Positions 30,262 to 39,557 of a DNA stretch of 64,000 bases are shown one piece after another. Below the pieces are notes generated by a model. The model was not told where the DNA came from. It saw nothing but the letters and a program-made list of their open reading frames with translations, and did no database searches. Origin of the DNA: Oceanicoccus sp. (lineage in GTDB: Bacteria; Pseudomonadota; Gammaproteobacteria; Pseudomonadales; Dasaniaceae); NCBI RefSeq assembly GCF_029238675.1, contig NZ_JAQWFR010000028.1, positions 111,680 through 175,679 of the forward strand, written 5' to 3'. The translations under genes and the position numbers were made by a program. Position 1 is the stretch's first letter; each line of letters starts with the position of its first letter.

Positions 30262-30690
30262 TTAGGCGGTAAGTGCTGCGTTGGCGATTGCCTGAATTCT
30301 GGCCACAATCGCCTTGAGACCATTACCTCTGGTGGGGCTTAAATGACGCTCTAAATCCAGCTGTTGAAAGTAATCATCGATATCAAAAGCTGTGATATCG
30401 GCAGCACTTTTGTCGTTATAAGCCGCCATCACCAGGGCCAGCAGGCCTCTGACGATATGGGCATCACTATCAACCGTGAAACTGAGAGCAGATTCTGCGG
30501 GCTGAACGTCCAGCCAGACATTGCTTTGACAGCCCTTAACCAGACGTTCTGGCGTGCGCAAGGACTCATCCATGGCCGGCAAATCCTTACCCAGATCGAT
30601 AATATACTTATAGCGCTCTTCCCAATCGTCAAAAAAGGCCAGATCGTCTAGAATTTCATCGGTGGTTGCCAGGCTCATAGGGTTTTTCAC
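30262..30690 (-). CDS. sufE: Cysteine desulfuration protein SufE
   Basis: A 142-residue SufE. The sulfur-accepting Cys is in LVKGCQSNVWL (near residue 53), the DDWEERYKYIIDLGKDLP N-terminus is typical, and LSPTRGNGLKAIVARIQ closes the fold. SufE takes persulfide sulfur from the desulfurase SufS and passes it to SufB. The frame begins with GTG; an ATG four codons later is an equally possible start, and neither has a clear ribosome site. SufS and SufBCD are not in the window. Confidence 0.93.
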   Translation of the reverse strand: MKNPMSLATTDEILDDLAFFDDWEERYKYIIDLGKDLPAMDESLRTPERLVKGCQSNVWLDVQPAESALSFTVDSDAHIVRGLLALVMAAYNDKSAADITAFDIDDYFQQLDLERHLSPTRGNGLKAIVARIQAIANAALTA

Positions 30691-30728
30691 TGCTGTTTGT
30701 CAGGGGTGCGCATTTTGGAGAAAAGTGC

Positions 30729-31262
30729 CTAGAAAAACAATCCCGCTTCTAATTGCGCTTCTTCAGTCATCATTTCACGAGACCACGGCGGGTCGAAGAC
30801 TAGCTCGACTTTGACACTTTTGACGTTGGGGACCTTCGCGCTACGGTATTCAACATCACTGACCAAGACTGGGCCCATGCCACAACCCGGGGCAGTAAGG
30901 GTCATATTGATAGCCACTTCCCCACTCGCCTGATCAATCTTAACGCTGTAAATCAATCCCAATGACACCAGGCTAATCGGAATCTCAGGGTCAAAAATAC
31001 TATCCAGGGCTTCCCACACTTGATCTTCATTGATCTGGCCACTGCCATCATCGGTAAACTCCAGTACTTCAGCTTGCTGGCCAATTGCATCGGCATCGGT
31101 GCCATCAATTCGCAACATATTGCCTTGAAAGGTAACTGTGTAATTACCGCCCAAGTCTTGATTGATGGTAACAAACTGACCTTTAGGGATAATCGCCGGC
31201 TCACCGGAAGGGACGCGACGTGCGGGACAGTCACGGTTGGTGACCACCATAGATTGCTGCAT
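30729..31262 (-). CDS. sufT: SUF system Fe-S assembly factor SufT
   Basis: A 177-residue protein with a C-terminal MIP18/DUF59 domain (DQVWEALDSIFDPEIPISLVSLGLIY, then LTAPGCGMGPVL). Its N-terminal extension RDCPARRVPSGEPAIIPKG and DLGGNYTVTFQGNMLRIDGTDADAIG is characteristic of SufT rather than plain MIP18 proteins. SufT helps in Fe-S cluster maturation under high demand. The chosen ATG lies 25 bases after the sufA stop; a longer frame would overlap sufA. Probable operon sufA-sufT-sufE. Confidence 0.9.
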   Translation of the reverse strand: MQQSMVVTNRDCPARRVPSGEPAIIPKGQFVTINQDLGGNYTVTFQGNMLRIDGTDADAIGQQAEVLEFTDDGSGQINEDQVWEALDSIFDPEIPISLVSLGLIYSVKIDQASGEVAINMTLTAPGCGMGPVLVSDVEYRSAKVPNVKSVKVELVFDPPWSREMMTEEAQLEAGLFF

Positions 31263-31287
31263 GTTAGACTCTTGTAGTTGTAGAGAG

Positions 31288-31644
31288 TTAGGCGATGCTA
31301 AAGCTTTCGCCACAGCCACATTCAGCTACAACGTTAGGGTTATTAAATTTCACCACACTGTTTACGCCTTCGTTCACGTAATCAATTTCGGTGCCGCGCA
31401 GAATAGTCACAGCATCAGGAGCAACGGCCAAAGTCACTTTTTCATTGGGGTGTAAAACTACATCACCAGGCTCGCTGGCGTCGACCAGATCAAGGACATA
31501 AGCATAACCAGTACAACCACTCTCTCTGGTGCTTAAACGCACCAACTTATCATCCGCACTACTTAAAGCGCGCTCGAAATGACGCAAGGCTGTTTCCGTC
31601 ATAGTGACGGCTTGTGCATTCGGGTCAAAATTTGTAACTGACAT
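31288..31644 (-). CDS. sufA: A-type Fe-S carrier protein (SufA/IscA family)
   Basis: A 118-residue A-type carrier. The three cluster-binding cysteines are in ESGCTGYAYVL and AECGCGESF. A strong ribosome site (TAGGAG) six bases before the ATG fixes the start; the frame stays open upstream into a palindromic repeat but that part is not coding. The placement before sufT and sufE suggests SufA rather than IscA or ErpA, and the family assignment is firmer than the symbol. Confidence 0.88.
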   Translation of the reverse strand: MSVTNFDPNAQAVTMTETALRHFERALSSADDKLVRLSTRESGCTGYAYVLDLVDASEPGDVVLHPNEKVTLAVAPDAVTILRGTEIDYVNEGVNSVVKFNNPNVVAECGCGESFSIA

Positions 31645-31687
31645 AACTTCTCCTACTACTTGCTTTGTTAAACCAAGACTGCCACCT

Positions 31688-31746
31688 GTCATTCCCGCGT
31701 AGGCGGGAATCTACAGTGTTGGGTCCCCGCCTCCGCGGGGACGACG
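31688..31746. repeat. Palindromic element with centre deleted (59 bp)
   Basis: Left arm GTCATTCCCGCG and right arm CGCGGGGACGACG are kept, but most of the centre is gone, leaving a CTACAGTGTTG linker. It lies between sufA and pilU, six bases beyond the pilU stop. Confidence 0.9.
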
Positions 31747-31751
31747 AGGGG

Positions 31752-32903
31752 TTAGCGGCCGAAGCTTTGGCCCTGATCCTGTTCCGATTCATCTTCCAGC
31801 GATAAATCACCAGCGATGGCATCGATTTGCGATGAAGAGTTTTCATCACCCAACTTAATCATTAAGCGTAAGTCATTGGCCGAATCTGCATGTGACAGTG
31901 CATCCTCATAAGTGATTTCACCCGACTTATACAATTCATATAACGCCTGATCGAAAGTCTGCATACCCTGCTCGTTAGATTTAGACATTAAATCTTTTAA
32001 AGCATGCACTTCACCTTTGCGAATTAGATCCTGGGCTAAAGGTGTATTAATCAAAATTTCCACACAGGAACGGCGACCTTTACCATCCGGTGTTGGAATT
32101 AATTGCTGGGCCACCATGGCGCGTAAATTCAACGAGAGATCCATCCATAACTGGCGGTGACGATCAGCAGGGAAAAAGTGCAAAATTCTATCGAGGGCCT
32201 GGTTGGCGTTGTTAGCGTGCAAGGTACATAAACAAAGGTGACCAGTTTCAGCAAAGGAAATCGCATGCTCCATGGTTTCGCGAGTACGCACCTCACCAAT
32301 CATAATCACGTCGGGTGCCTGACGCAGCATATTTTTCAAACCCACTTCAAAACTATCGGTATCAATACCCACTTCCCGCTGGGTAACAATACACCCTTCA
32401 TGCTGGTGAATATATTCAATAGGGTCTTCGACGGAAATAATATGGCCTTTAGAATTTCTATTACGATGCCCAATCATAGAAGCAAGGGAGGTTGATTTAC
32501 CAGAGCCCGTTGCACCTACAAAAATTACCAGGCCACGCTTGATCATGGACAAATCTTTAATAACATCCGGCAAGCCTAAATCATCGATGCGTGGGATAGT
32601 GGTTTCGATTCGACGCAACACCATACCGGCCAGGTTGCGCTGGTAAAATGCACTAACACGGAAGCGGCCAATGCCTCGGGCACTAATGGCAAAGTTACAT
32701 TCTTTGTCGCGAACAAAGTCCCCACGCTGGGATTCATTCATTACACCCAATACTGTTTCGCGGGTTTTTTCAGGGCTAAGTGGGCTGGTGGTAACTGGCA
32801 CTACACGGCCATGCACTTTTATAGACGGCGGTACACCGGCGGTAATAAATAAATCCGACGCCCCCTTGTCCACCATAATTTGTAATAACTTATCAATATC
32901 CAT
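31752..32903 (-). CDS. pilU: Type IV pilus retraction ATPase PilU
   Basis: A 383-residue PilT-like AAA ATPase. Walker A is VGATGSGKST, followed by the Asp-box VEDPIEYIHQHEGC, Walker B DVIMIGEVR and the His-box HLCLCTLHANNANQ. It has the acidic Ser-rich C-terminal extension (SLEDESEQDQGQSFGR) that separates PilU from PilT. PilU supports PilT-driven pilus retraction in twitching motility. It is 27 bases downstream of pilT on the same strand. Confidence 0.94.
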   Translation of the reverse strand: MDIDKLLQIMVDKGASDLFITAGVPPSIKVHGRVVPVTTSPLSPEKTRETVLGVMNESQRGDFVRDKECNFAISARGIGRFRVSAFYQRNLAGMVLRRIETTIPRIDDLGLPDVIKDLSMIKRGLVIFVGATGSGKSTSLASMIGHRNRNSKGHIISVEDPIEYIHQHEGCIVTQREVGIDTDSFEVGLKNMLRQAPDVIMIGEVRTRETMEHAISFAETGHLCLCTLHANNANQALDRILHFFPADRHRQLWMDLSLNLRAMVAQQLIPTPDGKGRRSCVEILINTPLAQDLIRKGEVHALKDLMSKSNEQGMQTFDQALYELYKSGEITYEDALSHADSANDLRLMIKLGDENSSSQIDAIAGDLSLEDESEQDQGQSFGR

Positions 32904-32930
32904 TGTAAAACTCCTGAGCCCAACTCGCGG

Positions 32931-33965
32931 TTAAAAGTTTTCCGGGAATCGAGCTTTCTCGCGAGCAATCTCGCGACTGATTAAACGTTTATCAATTAAA
33001 TCGGTAAGACACTGATCCATTGTCTGCATACCTACAGAGCCACTGGTTTGAATAGCCGAATACATTTGCGCCACTTTATCTTCACGAATCAAGTTACGAA
33101 TCGCAGAGGAGCCAATCATAATTTCGTGGGCCGCAACCCGACCGCCACCGGTTTTCTTCAACAGAGTTTGTGCAATCACAGCCTGAAGTGATTCTGACAG
33201 CATAGAACGCACCATAGCTTTTTCTTCCGCGGGGAATACATCAATAATACGGTCAATGGTTTTTGCTGCCGAGGTGGTGTGCAAGGTACCGAAAACCAAG
33301 TGGCCCGTTTCCGCGGCCGTCATCGCCAGGCGAATAGTTTCCAAATCTCGCAGCTCACCTACCAGGATAATATCGGGATCTTCACGCAGCGCCGAGCGCA
33401 GTGCTTCATTAAAGCCATGGGTATCACGGTGTACCTCTCGCTGGTTGACCAGGCATTTCTTGGACTCGTGTACAAATTCGATAGGGTCTTCGATGGTGAG
33501 TATGTGTTCGTATTTGTTGTCATTGATATAGTCCATCATCGCCGCCAGCGTAGTGGACTTACCGGAACCCGTAGGACCCGTTACCAGTACCAAACCACGG
33601 GGCACCATAGACACATCACGGAACACTTGGCCCATTCCCAATTCTTCCATCGACAACACTTTCGAGGGGATGGTACGAAACACCGCACCGGCACCGCGGT
33701 TCTGGCTAAAGGCATTAACCCGGAAACGGGCCACACCGGGCACTTCGAAGGAGAAATCCGTCTCAAGGAACTCTTCAAAGTCCTTGCGCTGCTTATCGTT
33801 CATAATTTCATAGATCAAGCTATGAACCTGCTTGTGCTCCATGGGCGGTAAATTAATTCGCCTAACGTCGCCATCCACCCGGATCATCGGGGGCAAGCCC
33901 GCAGAAAGGTGCAAATCCGAAGCTCCTTGCTTGGCACTAAAGGCTAACAGTTCAGTAATATCCAT
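32931..33965 (-). CDS. pilT: Type IV pilus twitching motility ATPase PilT
   Basis: A 344-residue hexameric ATPase that retracts type IV pili. Walker A is TGPTGSGKST, the Asp box is IEDPIEFVHESKKC, Walker B is DIILVGELRDLETI and the His box is HLVFGTLHTTSAAKT. The AIRNLIRE motif (IGSSAIRNLIREDK), required for retraction in PilT proteins, is present. It is divergent from yggS with 182 bases between starts, the arrangement of Pseudomonas. Confidence 0.96.
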   Translation of the reverse strand: MDITELLAFSAKQGASDLHLSAGLPPMIRVDGDVRRINLPPMEHKQVHSLIYEIMNDKQRKDFEEFLETDFSFEVPGVARFRVNAFSQNRGAGAVFRTIPSKVLSMEELGMGQVFRDVSMVPRGLVLVTGPTGSGKSTTLAAMMDYINDNKYEHILTIEDPIEFVHESKKCLVNQREVHRDTHGFNEALRSALREDPDIILVGELRDLETIRLAMTAAETGHLVFGTLHTTSAAKTIDRIIDVFPAEEKAMVRSMLSESLQAVIAQTLLKKTGGGRVAAHEIMIGSSAIRNLIREDKVAQMYSAIQTSGSVGMQTMDQCLTDLIDKRLISREIAREKARFPENF

Positions 33966-34147
33966 AATGATCCTTACAATTAACGTTTTTGAGAAGCCAC
34001 AGGGCGTTTTAAGTATAATGGAGCTTTGAGATTACGCTTTTATTGCCGGAATTGGCGCAAAGTAACTGTGATAAGAGTCACAGATAACAATCACTTAGCC
34101 AAAACAGCTCCCTGTAAAGGCTAGAGAATAAACAGAAAAGCTAAGCC

Positions 34148-34834
34148 ATGTCGCCATCGATTAAATTAAATATAGCAAAGGTCCAGCAACGCATCGCCGA
34201 AGCTGAGAAAAAATATGGGCGAAAGACCGATTCTGTGCAATTAATGGCCGTTAGCAAGACCCGTCCTGCATCAATGGTTCGCGCTGCCGCCGAGGCAGGC
34301 CTCACTGAGATTGGTGAGAATTACCTTCAAGAAGCGCTGGATAAACAGCGGGAATTGGCTGACCTGGGGCTAACCTGGCACTTTATTGGCCCTATTCAAT
34401 CCAATAAGACCCGAGCAATCGCCGAGCATTTTGACTGGGTTCATAGCGTTGACCGGCTCAAGATCGCCCAAAGACTCAATGACCAGCGCCCGGAGACTAT
34501 GGCGCCCCTGAATATCTGCCTGCAAGTCAATATTAGCGGCGAGGAGAGCAAATCGGGACTGCCGCTGGAAGAGCTGGATAGCCTGGCAGACCAGCTTGCC
34601 GCTATGCCCAATATTAGTGCGCGGGGCTTAATGGCCATTCCACAGGCTACGGATTCCATCAACGATCAACGGCAGGCCTTTACCCAGCTAGCGGATGCTC
34701 TACATCGACTGCAACAAAAGCACCCTACCATGACGACTTTGTCTATGGGCATGTCTAACGATATGGATGCGGCGATTGCTGAAGGGGCCTCTATCGTGCG
34801 AATTGGCACCGATATTTTTGGCCCGCGCCAATGA
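34148..34834 (+). CDS. yggS: PLP homeostasis protein YggS (PLPBP)
   Basis: A 228-residue pyridoxal-phosphate-binding TIM-barrel protein with no known catalytic activity, which controls vitamin B6 and amino-acid balance. The PLP Lys is in LMAVSKTRPA (near residue 37); IGENYLQEA, WHFIGPIQSNK, GLMAIP and LSMGMSNDMDAAIAEGASIVRIGTDIFG are conserved. It is the first gene of yggS-proC-yggT, divergent from pilT. Confidence 0.95.
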   Translation: MSPSIKLNIAKVQQRIAEAEKKYGRKTDSVQLMAVSKTRPASMVRAAAEAGLTEIGENYLQEALDKQRELADLGLTWHFIGPIQSNKTRAIAEHFDWVHSVDRLKIAQRLNDQRPETMAPLNICLQVNISGEESKSGLPLEELDSLADQLAAMPNISARGLMAIPQATDSINDQRQAFTQLADALHRLQQKHPTMTTLSMGMSNDMDAAIAEGASIVRIGTDIFGPRQ

Positions 34835-34901
34835 CTTTTTAGGCTGCTATACTGCTGCAACAAAAATAGACCAACAACCTGAACTTAATAAGGAAACTGC
34901 T

Positions 34902-35732
34902 TTGTCGACCCCCAAGATTGCATTTATCGGCGCAGGTAATATGGCCTCAAGCATTATTGGCGGACTGGTGGCCAAGGGCTTTGATGCCCAATCAATTACC
35001 GCCAGCGACCCTTACCCGGAATCTCTGGCAAATCTGCAAAAGGTTGCCCCGGTCAATATCACCGATGATAACCACCAGGCCGTTGCCAATGCCAATGTGG
35101 TAGTACTGGCGGTTAAACCACAGCTAATGAAGCCCATTCTCGAAGATCTGGCCAGCAGCGCCCAGCAGAACAAGCCGCTGATTATTTCCATCGCTGCGGG
35201 TATTGAAAGTAGCAGTCTGGATAAATGGCTGGGGGGCAATATGCCAATTGTGCGCTGCATGCCTAACACTCCGGCTCTGGTTCAAAGCGGTGCCACTGCC
35301 CTGTTTGCGAATCACAAAGTTAATAGCGAACAAAAAACACTGGCAGACGATATTCTCCGTGCTGTTGGCATTGCACTATGGGTTGAGCAAGAAAGCGCCC
35401 TGGATGCAGTGACCGCTGTTTCTGGTAGCGGCCCGGCCTATTTCTTTTTAGTCATGGAAGCCATGCAGGCCGCTGGTGAACAGCTGGGCCTTAGCCCGGA
35501 TGTGGCCAAACAACTAACCTTGCAAACCGCCCTGGGCGCAGCGCAAATGGCTATTGCCAGTGATGTTGAAACCGGCGAGCTACGTCGCCGGGTAACATCG
35601 CCAGGGGGCACCACCGCTGAGGCGATTAAAGTCTTTGAGGATGAAGGCCTGCGGGACACCTTCAACAAAGCTCTAATCGCCTGCCGTGACCGCTCTGAAG
35701 AACTGGCTAAAATTATGGATAGCGAAGACTAA
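34902..35732 (+). CDS. proC: Pyrroline-5-carboxylate reductase
   Basis: A 276-residue enzyme making proline from pyrroline-5-carboxylate with NAD(P)H. The Rossmann motif IAFIGAGNMASSIIGGL begins at residue 5, VKPQLM marks the cofactor site, and the substrate-binding signature near the C-terminus reads ELRRRVTSPGGTTAEAI. I chose a TTG start because AAGGAA lies six bases before it and because homologues begin just before the Rossmann strand; the in-frame ATG upstream overlaps yggS. Unusual start codons of this kind lower translation slightly. Confidence 0.95.
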   Translation: MSTPKIAFIGAGNMASSIIGGLVAKGFDAQSITASDPYPESLANLQKVAPVNITDDNHQAVANANVVVLAVKPQLMKPILEDLASSAQQNKPLIISIAAGIESSSLDKWLGGNMPIVRCMPNTPALVQSGATALFANHKVNSEQKTLADDILRAVGIALWVEQESALDAVTAVSGSGPAYFFLVMEAMQAAGEQLGLSPDVAKQLTLQTALGAAQMAIASDVETGELRRRVTSPGGTTAEAIKVFEDEGLRDTFNKALIACRDRSEELAKIMDSED

Positions 35733-35772
35733 ACTCTCTTTTTAACAAAAAATTTAATCACAGGAATTTTTT

Positions 35773-36360
35773 ATGGGCGCCTTGCAAGATATCGGCAACT
35801 TATTAATCCAGACCTTTTTTAATCTTTATATTCTGGCTCTGTTGCTGCGCTTATTATTACAAATGGCCAAGGCAGACTTTTATAATCCTATCTGCCAGTT
35901 TTTGGTGAAAGCAACACAGCCAGTATTAAAACCGGTGAGAGGTTTTATTCCCGGTATTGGCAGTATCGATACCGCCACTCTTGTTGTGGTTTTACTATTG
36001 CAAATTATCGCCACCACCTTGCTGGTCGTTATCCAGGGCTACCCGATTCCCAACCCTGTCTCTACGCTGATTTGGGGAGCGCTGGGCACTGTTGGTATGG
36101 TGATTAATATTTATTTTATTGCTATCCTGGCTTCGATTATTTTAAGCTGGATAGCCCCGGGGAGTTACAATCCAACCGTTTTATTGCTGCACCAACTTAC
36201 CGAGCCGGTAATGAAGCCGTTCCGCAAGATACTACCCGCCATGGGCGGTCTGGATCTGTCGCCAATCTTTGTTTTTATAACTATAAATATCTTACAGATT
36301 ATTCTCAATCATATGGCTGCCTCTGTCGGCTTACCCGTGGCCTATGTTATCGGTATATAA
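35773..36360 (+). CDS. yggT: YggT family integral membrane protein
   Basis: A 195-residue protein with two YGGT repeats, each of two transmembrane helices (LFNLYILALLLRLLLQ and VMVINIYFIAILASIILSW regions, each followed by a PVLKP or PVMKPFRK motif). The role is unsettled; it is linked to osmotic or division functions in different bacteria. It follows proC in the usual yggS-proC-yggT order. A CAGGAA ribosome site precedes the ATG. Confidence 0.92.
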   Translation: MGALQDIGNLLIQTFFNLYILALLLRLLLQMAKADFYNPICQFLVKATQPVLKPVRGFIPGIGSIDTATLVVVLLLQIIATTLLVVIQGYPIPNPVSTLIWGALGTVGMVINIYFIAILASIILSWIAPGSYNPTVLLLHQLTEPVMKPFRKILPAMGGLDLSPIFVFITINILQIILNHMAASVGLPVAYVIGI

Positions 36361-36394
36361 TCAGTAATATTTTCAAAAAAAATTGGATCAAAAC

Positions 36395-37552
36395 ATGTCA
36401 GAGGAATCTGCCAACAATCAAAATAATTCTGTTGGCCTTGTAACGCCTAAAACACATCACTTTGAGCAGCCACTCACGCTGGCCAGCGGTAGAGTGTTGT
36501 CGGAATACGATATTGCTTATGAAACTTACGGTGAATTAAACGCTGAAAAGTCCAATGCTATTTTGATTTGTCACGCTTTATCAGGGCATCACCATGCCGC
36601 AGGCTTTCATGAGGGCGATAAAAAACCAGGCTGGTGGGACCACTATATCGGCCCAGGCAAACCCATTGATACTAACCATTTCTATGTTATCAGCACCAAT
36701 AATCTGGGCGGCTGTCATGGCTCAACTGGCCCCACCTCAATTAATCCAGAAACTGGCAAAGCCTGGCAAAAAGATTTTCCCCATATGCGCTGCAGAGACT
36801 GGGTTAACAGTCAACGGCAGCTAATGAAACTGTTAGGTATTAGCCAATGGGCTGCGGTGATTGGCGGCAGCTTGGGTGGCATGCAAGCCATGCGCTGGTC
36901 ACTGGAATATCCCGATGAGTTGCGTCACTGTATTGTGATTGCCTCGGCGACAAAGCTGACTGCGCAGAACATTGCCTTTAATGAAGTAGCCAGGCAAGCG
37001 ATTAGCTCCGACGCTGACTTCCACGATGGCTATTACATAGACCATAACACTATCCCAAAAAGTGGTTTGCGTTTAGCCAGAATGATTGGCCATATTACTT
37101 ATTTATCAGAAGATGGTATGGGGCAAAAATTTGGCCGTGAATTAAAGGCCGGCTCTTTTATGCTCGGCTCTGATGATGATGTTGAATTTCAGGTAGAGAG
37201 TTATTTACGCTACCAGGGTGATATGTTTTCAGAAGCGTTTGATGCTAATACCTATATTTTAATGACCAAAGCTTTGGATTATTTTGACCTGGCACGCGAA
37301 TACGGCGACGATGCCGTGGCAGCCTTTAGTCATGCTAACTGCTCATTTTTTGTTGTGTCCTTTACTTCAGACTGGCGTTTTTCCACGCAGCGCTCACGGG
37401 AAATTGTTGACGCCCTGGTGGCGGCAAAAAAACCGGTTAGCTATGCAGAAATTGAAGCCGACTTTGGCCATGATGCCTTCCTGATTCCCAACGAGCGCTA
37501 TAAAAATGTTTTTCATGCCTATATGCAACGTGTTGTGGAGGGCTGCAAATAA
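36395..37552 (+). CDS. metX: Homoserine O-acyltransferase MetX
   Basis: A 385-residue alpha/beta-hydrolase-fold enzyme that acylates homoserine for methionine synthesis. The nucleophile elbow is [12 protein letters not shown], the oxyanion region [12 protein letters not shown] and the catalytic His is in DFGHDAFL. Whether it uses acetyl-CoA or succinyl-CoA cannot be read off simply; many gammaproteobacterial MetX proteins paired with MetW are succinyltransferases. The ATG is preferred over a TTG four codons earlier. Its TAA overlaps the metW ATG (TAATG). Confidence 0.94.
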   Translation: MSEESANNQNNSVGLVTPKTHHFEQPLTLASGRVLSEYDIAYETYGELNAEKSNAILICHALSGHHHAAGFHEGDKKPGWWDHYIGPGKPIDTNHFYVISTNNLGGCHGSTGPTSINPETGKAWQKDFPHMRCRDWVNSQRQLMKLLGISQWAAVIGGSLGGMQAMRWSLEYPDELRHCIVIASATKLTAQNIAFNEVARQAISSDADFHDGYYIDHNTIPKSGLRLARMIGHITYLSEDGMGQKFGRELKAGSFMLGSDDDVEFQVESYLRYQGDMFSEAFDANTYILMTKALDYFDLAREYGDDAVAAFSHANCSFFVVSFTSDWRFSTQRSREIVDALVAAKKPVSYAEIEADFGHDAFLIPNERYKNVFHAYMQRVVEGCK

Positions 37553-38142
37553 TGCGCTTTGACTTACAAGTTATCCCCCACTGGATTAAACCGGGCTCCA
37601 GAGTGTTGGATCTCGGCTGCGGCGATGGCGAACTGCTTAAAAAACTTGAAGCTGATAAGCAGGTTGACGGCCTCGGTATTGAAATTGATGCGGATAAAAT
37701 TACCGCCTGTATTGCCAAACGTTTAAATATTGTTGAGCAAGACCTTAACAAAGGTTTGGCTAATTTTCAGGATGACAGCTTTGATATTGTAGTGATGGCA
37801 CATGCATTACAAACACTGCATGACCCCCATGTGGTCATTGATGAAATGTTGCGAGTGGGCAAAGAGTGTATTGTAACCTTTCCTAACTTTGCCCATTGGT
37901 CCTGTCGTCTGCACCTTGGCAGCCAGGGCAGAATGCCAGTTTCCAAATTTATGCCTTACAACTGGTATGACACACCGAACATTCACTTTTGTACCGTCAA
38001 AGATTTTGAAGCACTCTGTGCTGAAAATAATATTAAGGTATTGGCTACAACGGTTGTTAGCCATGACAGCAGTGAAAGCTTTTTAGGCACGTTATTACCG
38101 AACTTGTTTGGTGTAACGGCGGTTTACCATATCAGTCGATAG
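37552..38142 (+). CDS. metW: Methionine biosynthesis protein MetW
   Basis: A 196-residue methyltransferase-fold protein with the SAM motif RVLDLGCGDGELLKKL near residues 18-33. MetW is the partner of MetX and is needed for full homoserine acylation in Pseudomonas-type bacteria. Its start overlaps the metX stop, so the two are made together. Confidence 0.95.
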   Translation: MRFDLQVIPHWIKPGSRVLDLGCGDGELLKKLEADKQVDGLGIEIDADKITACIAKRLNIVEQDLNKGLANFQDDSFDIVVMAHALQTLHDPHVVIDEMLRVGKECIVTFPNFAHWSCRLHLGSQGRMPVSKFMPYNWYDTPNIHFCTVKDFEALCAENNIKVLATTVVSHDSSESFLGTLLPNLFGVTAVYHISR

Positions 38143-38161
38143 TTTTACCCGGGTATTATTT

Positions 38162-38599
38162 ATGTTTCGTCCAGCACTTCTCTTACTCACTTTGCTTTTT
38201 GGCAACGCTGTATTTGCACAAACTGAAAGCACCAAAGTATTTGGTGATTACGATGTACACTATAGCGTGTTAAATTCTACTTTTATTACTCCGCAAGTGG
38301 CCCAGGCTTACGGTATAGTTCGCGGCAAAGATCGCGCCTTAATTAATATTGCAGTGAGGAAACGGCTAGGGCGCGGTGTAACCAAGGCAAAAAAATCCAT
38401 AGTTTCCGGCAGCAGCTCTGACCTGATTCATTCGGCAGAACTTCAGTTTACTGAAATCACCGAGCAGGAATCGATTTATTATATTGCCGAGCTGCGCTTT
38501 AATAACAAAGAACTGCGTACTTTTACTATTAATATCCAGCCGGATCCAAATATTGCCCCTTACACCTTAAAGTTTAATAAAACCTTATATTTTAATTAA
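38162..38599 (+). CDS. DUF4426 periplasmic protein
   Basis: A 145-residue protein with a cleavable signal peptide (LLLLTLLFGNAVFAQ) and a beta-rich body (DYDVHYSVLNSTFITPQVAQAYGIVRGKDRALINIAV) matching the DUF4426 family. In Pseudomonas-like genomes the same family sits in the metX-metW-rdgB neighbourhood. No function is established. A palindromic element follows its stop by four bases. Confidence 0.85.
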   Translation: MFRPALLLLTLLFGNAVFAQTESTKVFGDYDVHYSVLNSTFITPQVAQAYGIVRGKDRALINIAVRKRLGRGVTKAKKSIVSGSSSDLIHSAELQFTEITEQESIYYIAELRFNNKELRTFTINIQPDPNIAPYTLKFNKTLYFN

Positions 38600-38603
38600 T
38601 AAC

Positions 38604-38706
38604 CGTCATTCCCGCGGAAGCGGGAATCCAGCCTGCATGCTTATGCTGTTATTTCCGCCAGAGCGGAAATCTACAGCACTGGATTCCCGCCTTCGCGGGA
38701 ATGACG
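38604..38706. repeat. Dispersed palindromic element, full-length (103 bp)
   Basis: A complete copy between the DUF4426 gene and rdgB, with central hairpin TTTCCGCCAGAGCGGAAA. The open frame leading into rdgB through this copy is an artefact of the repeat; the real rdgB start lies 17 bases beyond its right end. Confidence 0.95.
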
Positions 38707-38723
38707 AGAAGGGAAAATTACCT

Positions 38724-39308
38724 ATGAACAAAGTCGTCCTAGCCAGCAGTAACTCTGGCAAACTAGAAGAATTCCAACAGCTATTAGGTAACTGCGGTTT
38801 TGAAGTATTACCCCAGTCCGATTTTAATGTGCCCGATGCTATTGAGGATGGGCTTAGCTTTGTTGAAAATTCTATTATCAAAGCGCGCCATGCATCCAGG
38901 CTGACAGGCCTACCAGCGATTGCCGATGACTCTGGCCTTGAGGTTGATGCGCTCAATGGCCAGCCTGGCATTTACTCATCGCGGTTTTCTGGTGAAGGCG
39001 CTACCGATCAGCGTAATAATGCAAAACTATTGGCCGAGCTAAAGAATACACCTGAAGCTGAACGCACTGCCCGTTTTCAATGCCTGCTGGTTTTTCTTCG
39101 CCATGAAACTGACCCTACCCCGGTTATATGCCAGGGTACTTGGGATGGTCGTATTTTGTTTGAAGAACAGGGGGAAAACGGTTTTGGTTATGACCCTTTG
39201 TTTTGGGTGCCTGACCAGAATTGTAGCTCCGCTGAACTGGCGCCGGAGCTTAAAAACCAGATCAGTCATCGCGGCAAAGCAATGCAATTGTTGTTGGCGA
39301 GATGTTAG
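38724..39308 (+). CDS. rdgB: XTP/dITP pyrophosphatase RdgB (HAM1)
   Basis: A 194-residue house-cleaning enzyme that hydrolyses dITP, XTP and dHAPTP to monophosphates. The N-terminal KVVLASSNSGKLEEF, ADDSGLEVDALNGQPGIYSSRFSG and GENGFGYDPLFW are HAM1 signatures; SHRGKAMQ near the end is conserved. The ATG start is preceded by AAGGGA. Its TAG overlaps the stop codon of the convergent YdcH-like gene. Confidence 0.96.
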   Translation: MNKVVLASSNSGKLEEFQQLLGNCGFEVLPQSDFNVPDAIEDGLSFVENSIIKARHASRLTGLPAIADDSGLEVDALNGQPGIYSSRFSGEGATDQRNNAKLLAELKNTPEAERTARFQCLLVFLRHETDPTPVICQGTWDGRILFEEQGENGFGYDPLFWVPDQNCSSAELAPELKNQISHRGKAMQLLLARC

Positions 39309-39511
39309 GCATCAAGGTCGGGTATCAACAGGGCTTTGATACGTTCAATATTCTGCTTTAATCGCAGTTTCTGGCGCTTCAGCCGCTGCAATTGTAATTG
39401 GTCGATATAGGAAAATTCCTGCAGGCGCATAATCTCCACATCGAGCATACGATGTTCCGTTCGCAAGGTGAGTAGCTGGGAGCTTAGCGATGGGATGTCA
39501 GAATTTTCCAT
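39305..39511 (-). CDS. YdcH-like small coiled-coil protein (DUF465)
   Basis: A 68-residue protein, almost entirely alpha-helical, with LLTLRTEHRMLDVEIMRLQEFSYIDQLQLQRLKRQKLRLKQNIERI as a charged coiled coil typical of the DUF465/YdcH family. The function is unknown. I chose the ATG of MENSDIPSL; an ATG 33 bases upstream is also in frame. Its stop codon overlaps the rdgB stop on the other strand by three bases. Confidence 0.75.
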   Translation of the reverse strand: MENSDIPSLSSQLLTLRTEHRMLDVEIMRLQEFSYIDQLQLQRLKRQKLRLKQNIERIKALLIPDLDA

Positions 39512-39557
39512 GGACGAAAAGTAGCCTGTTCGCCGCCATAACACAACCCTTTAAAAC

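Noticed and set aside
31645..31692. Upstream start for sufA
   Set aside because: A strong TAGGAG site precedes the ATG at 31644 and the longer frame runs into a repeat.
33279..33851. 190-codon plus-strand frame opposite pilT
   Set aside because: It is fully antisense to pilT, whose motifs are intact, and has no domain or ribosome site.
38637..38723. Upstream ATG for rdgB
   Set aside because: It lies inside a palindromic element; the ATG at 38724 gives the usual RdgB start and has an AAGGGA site.
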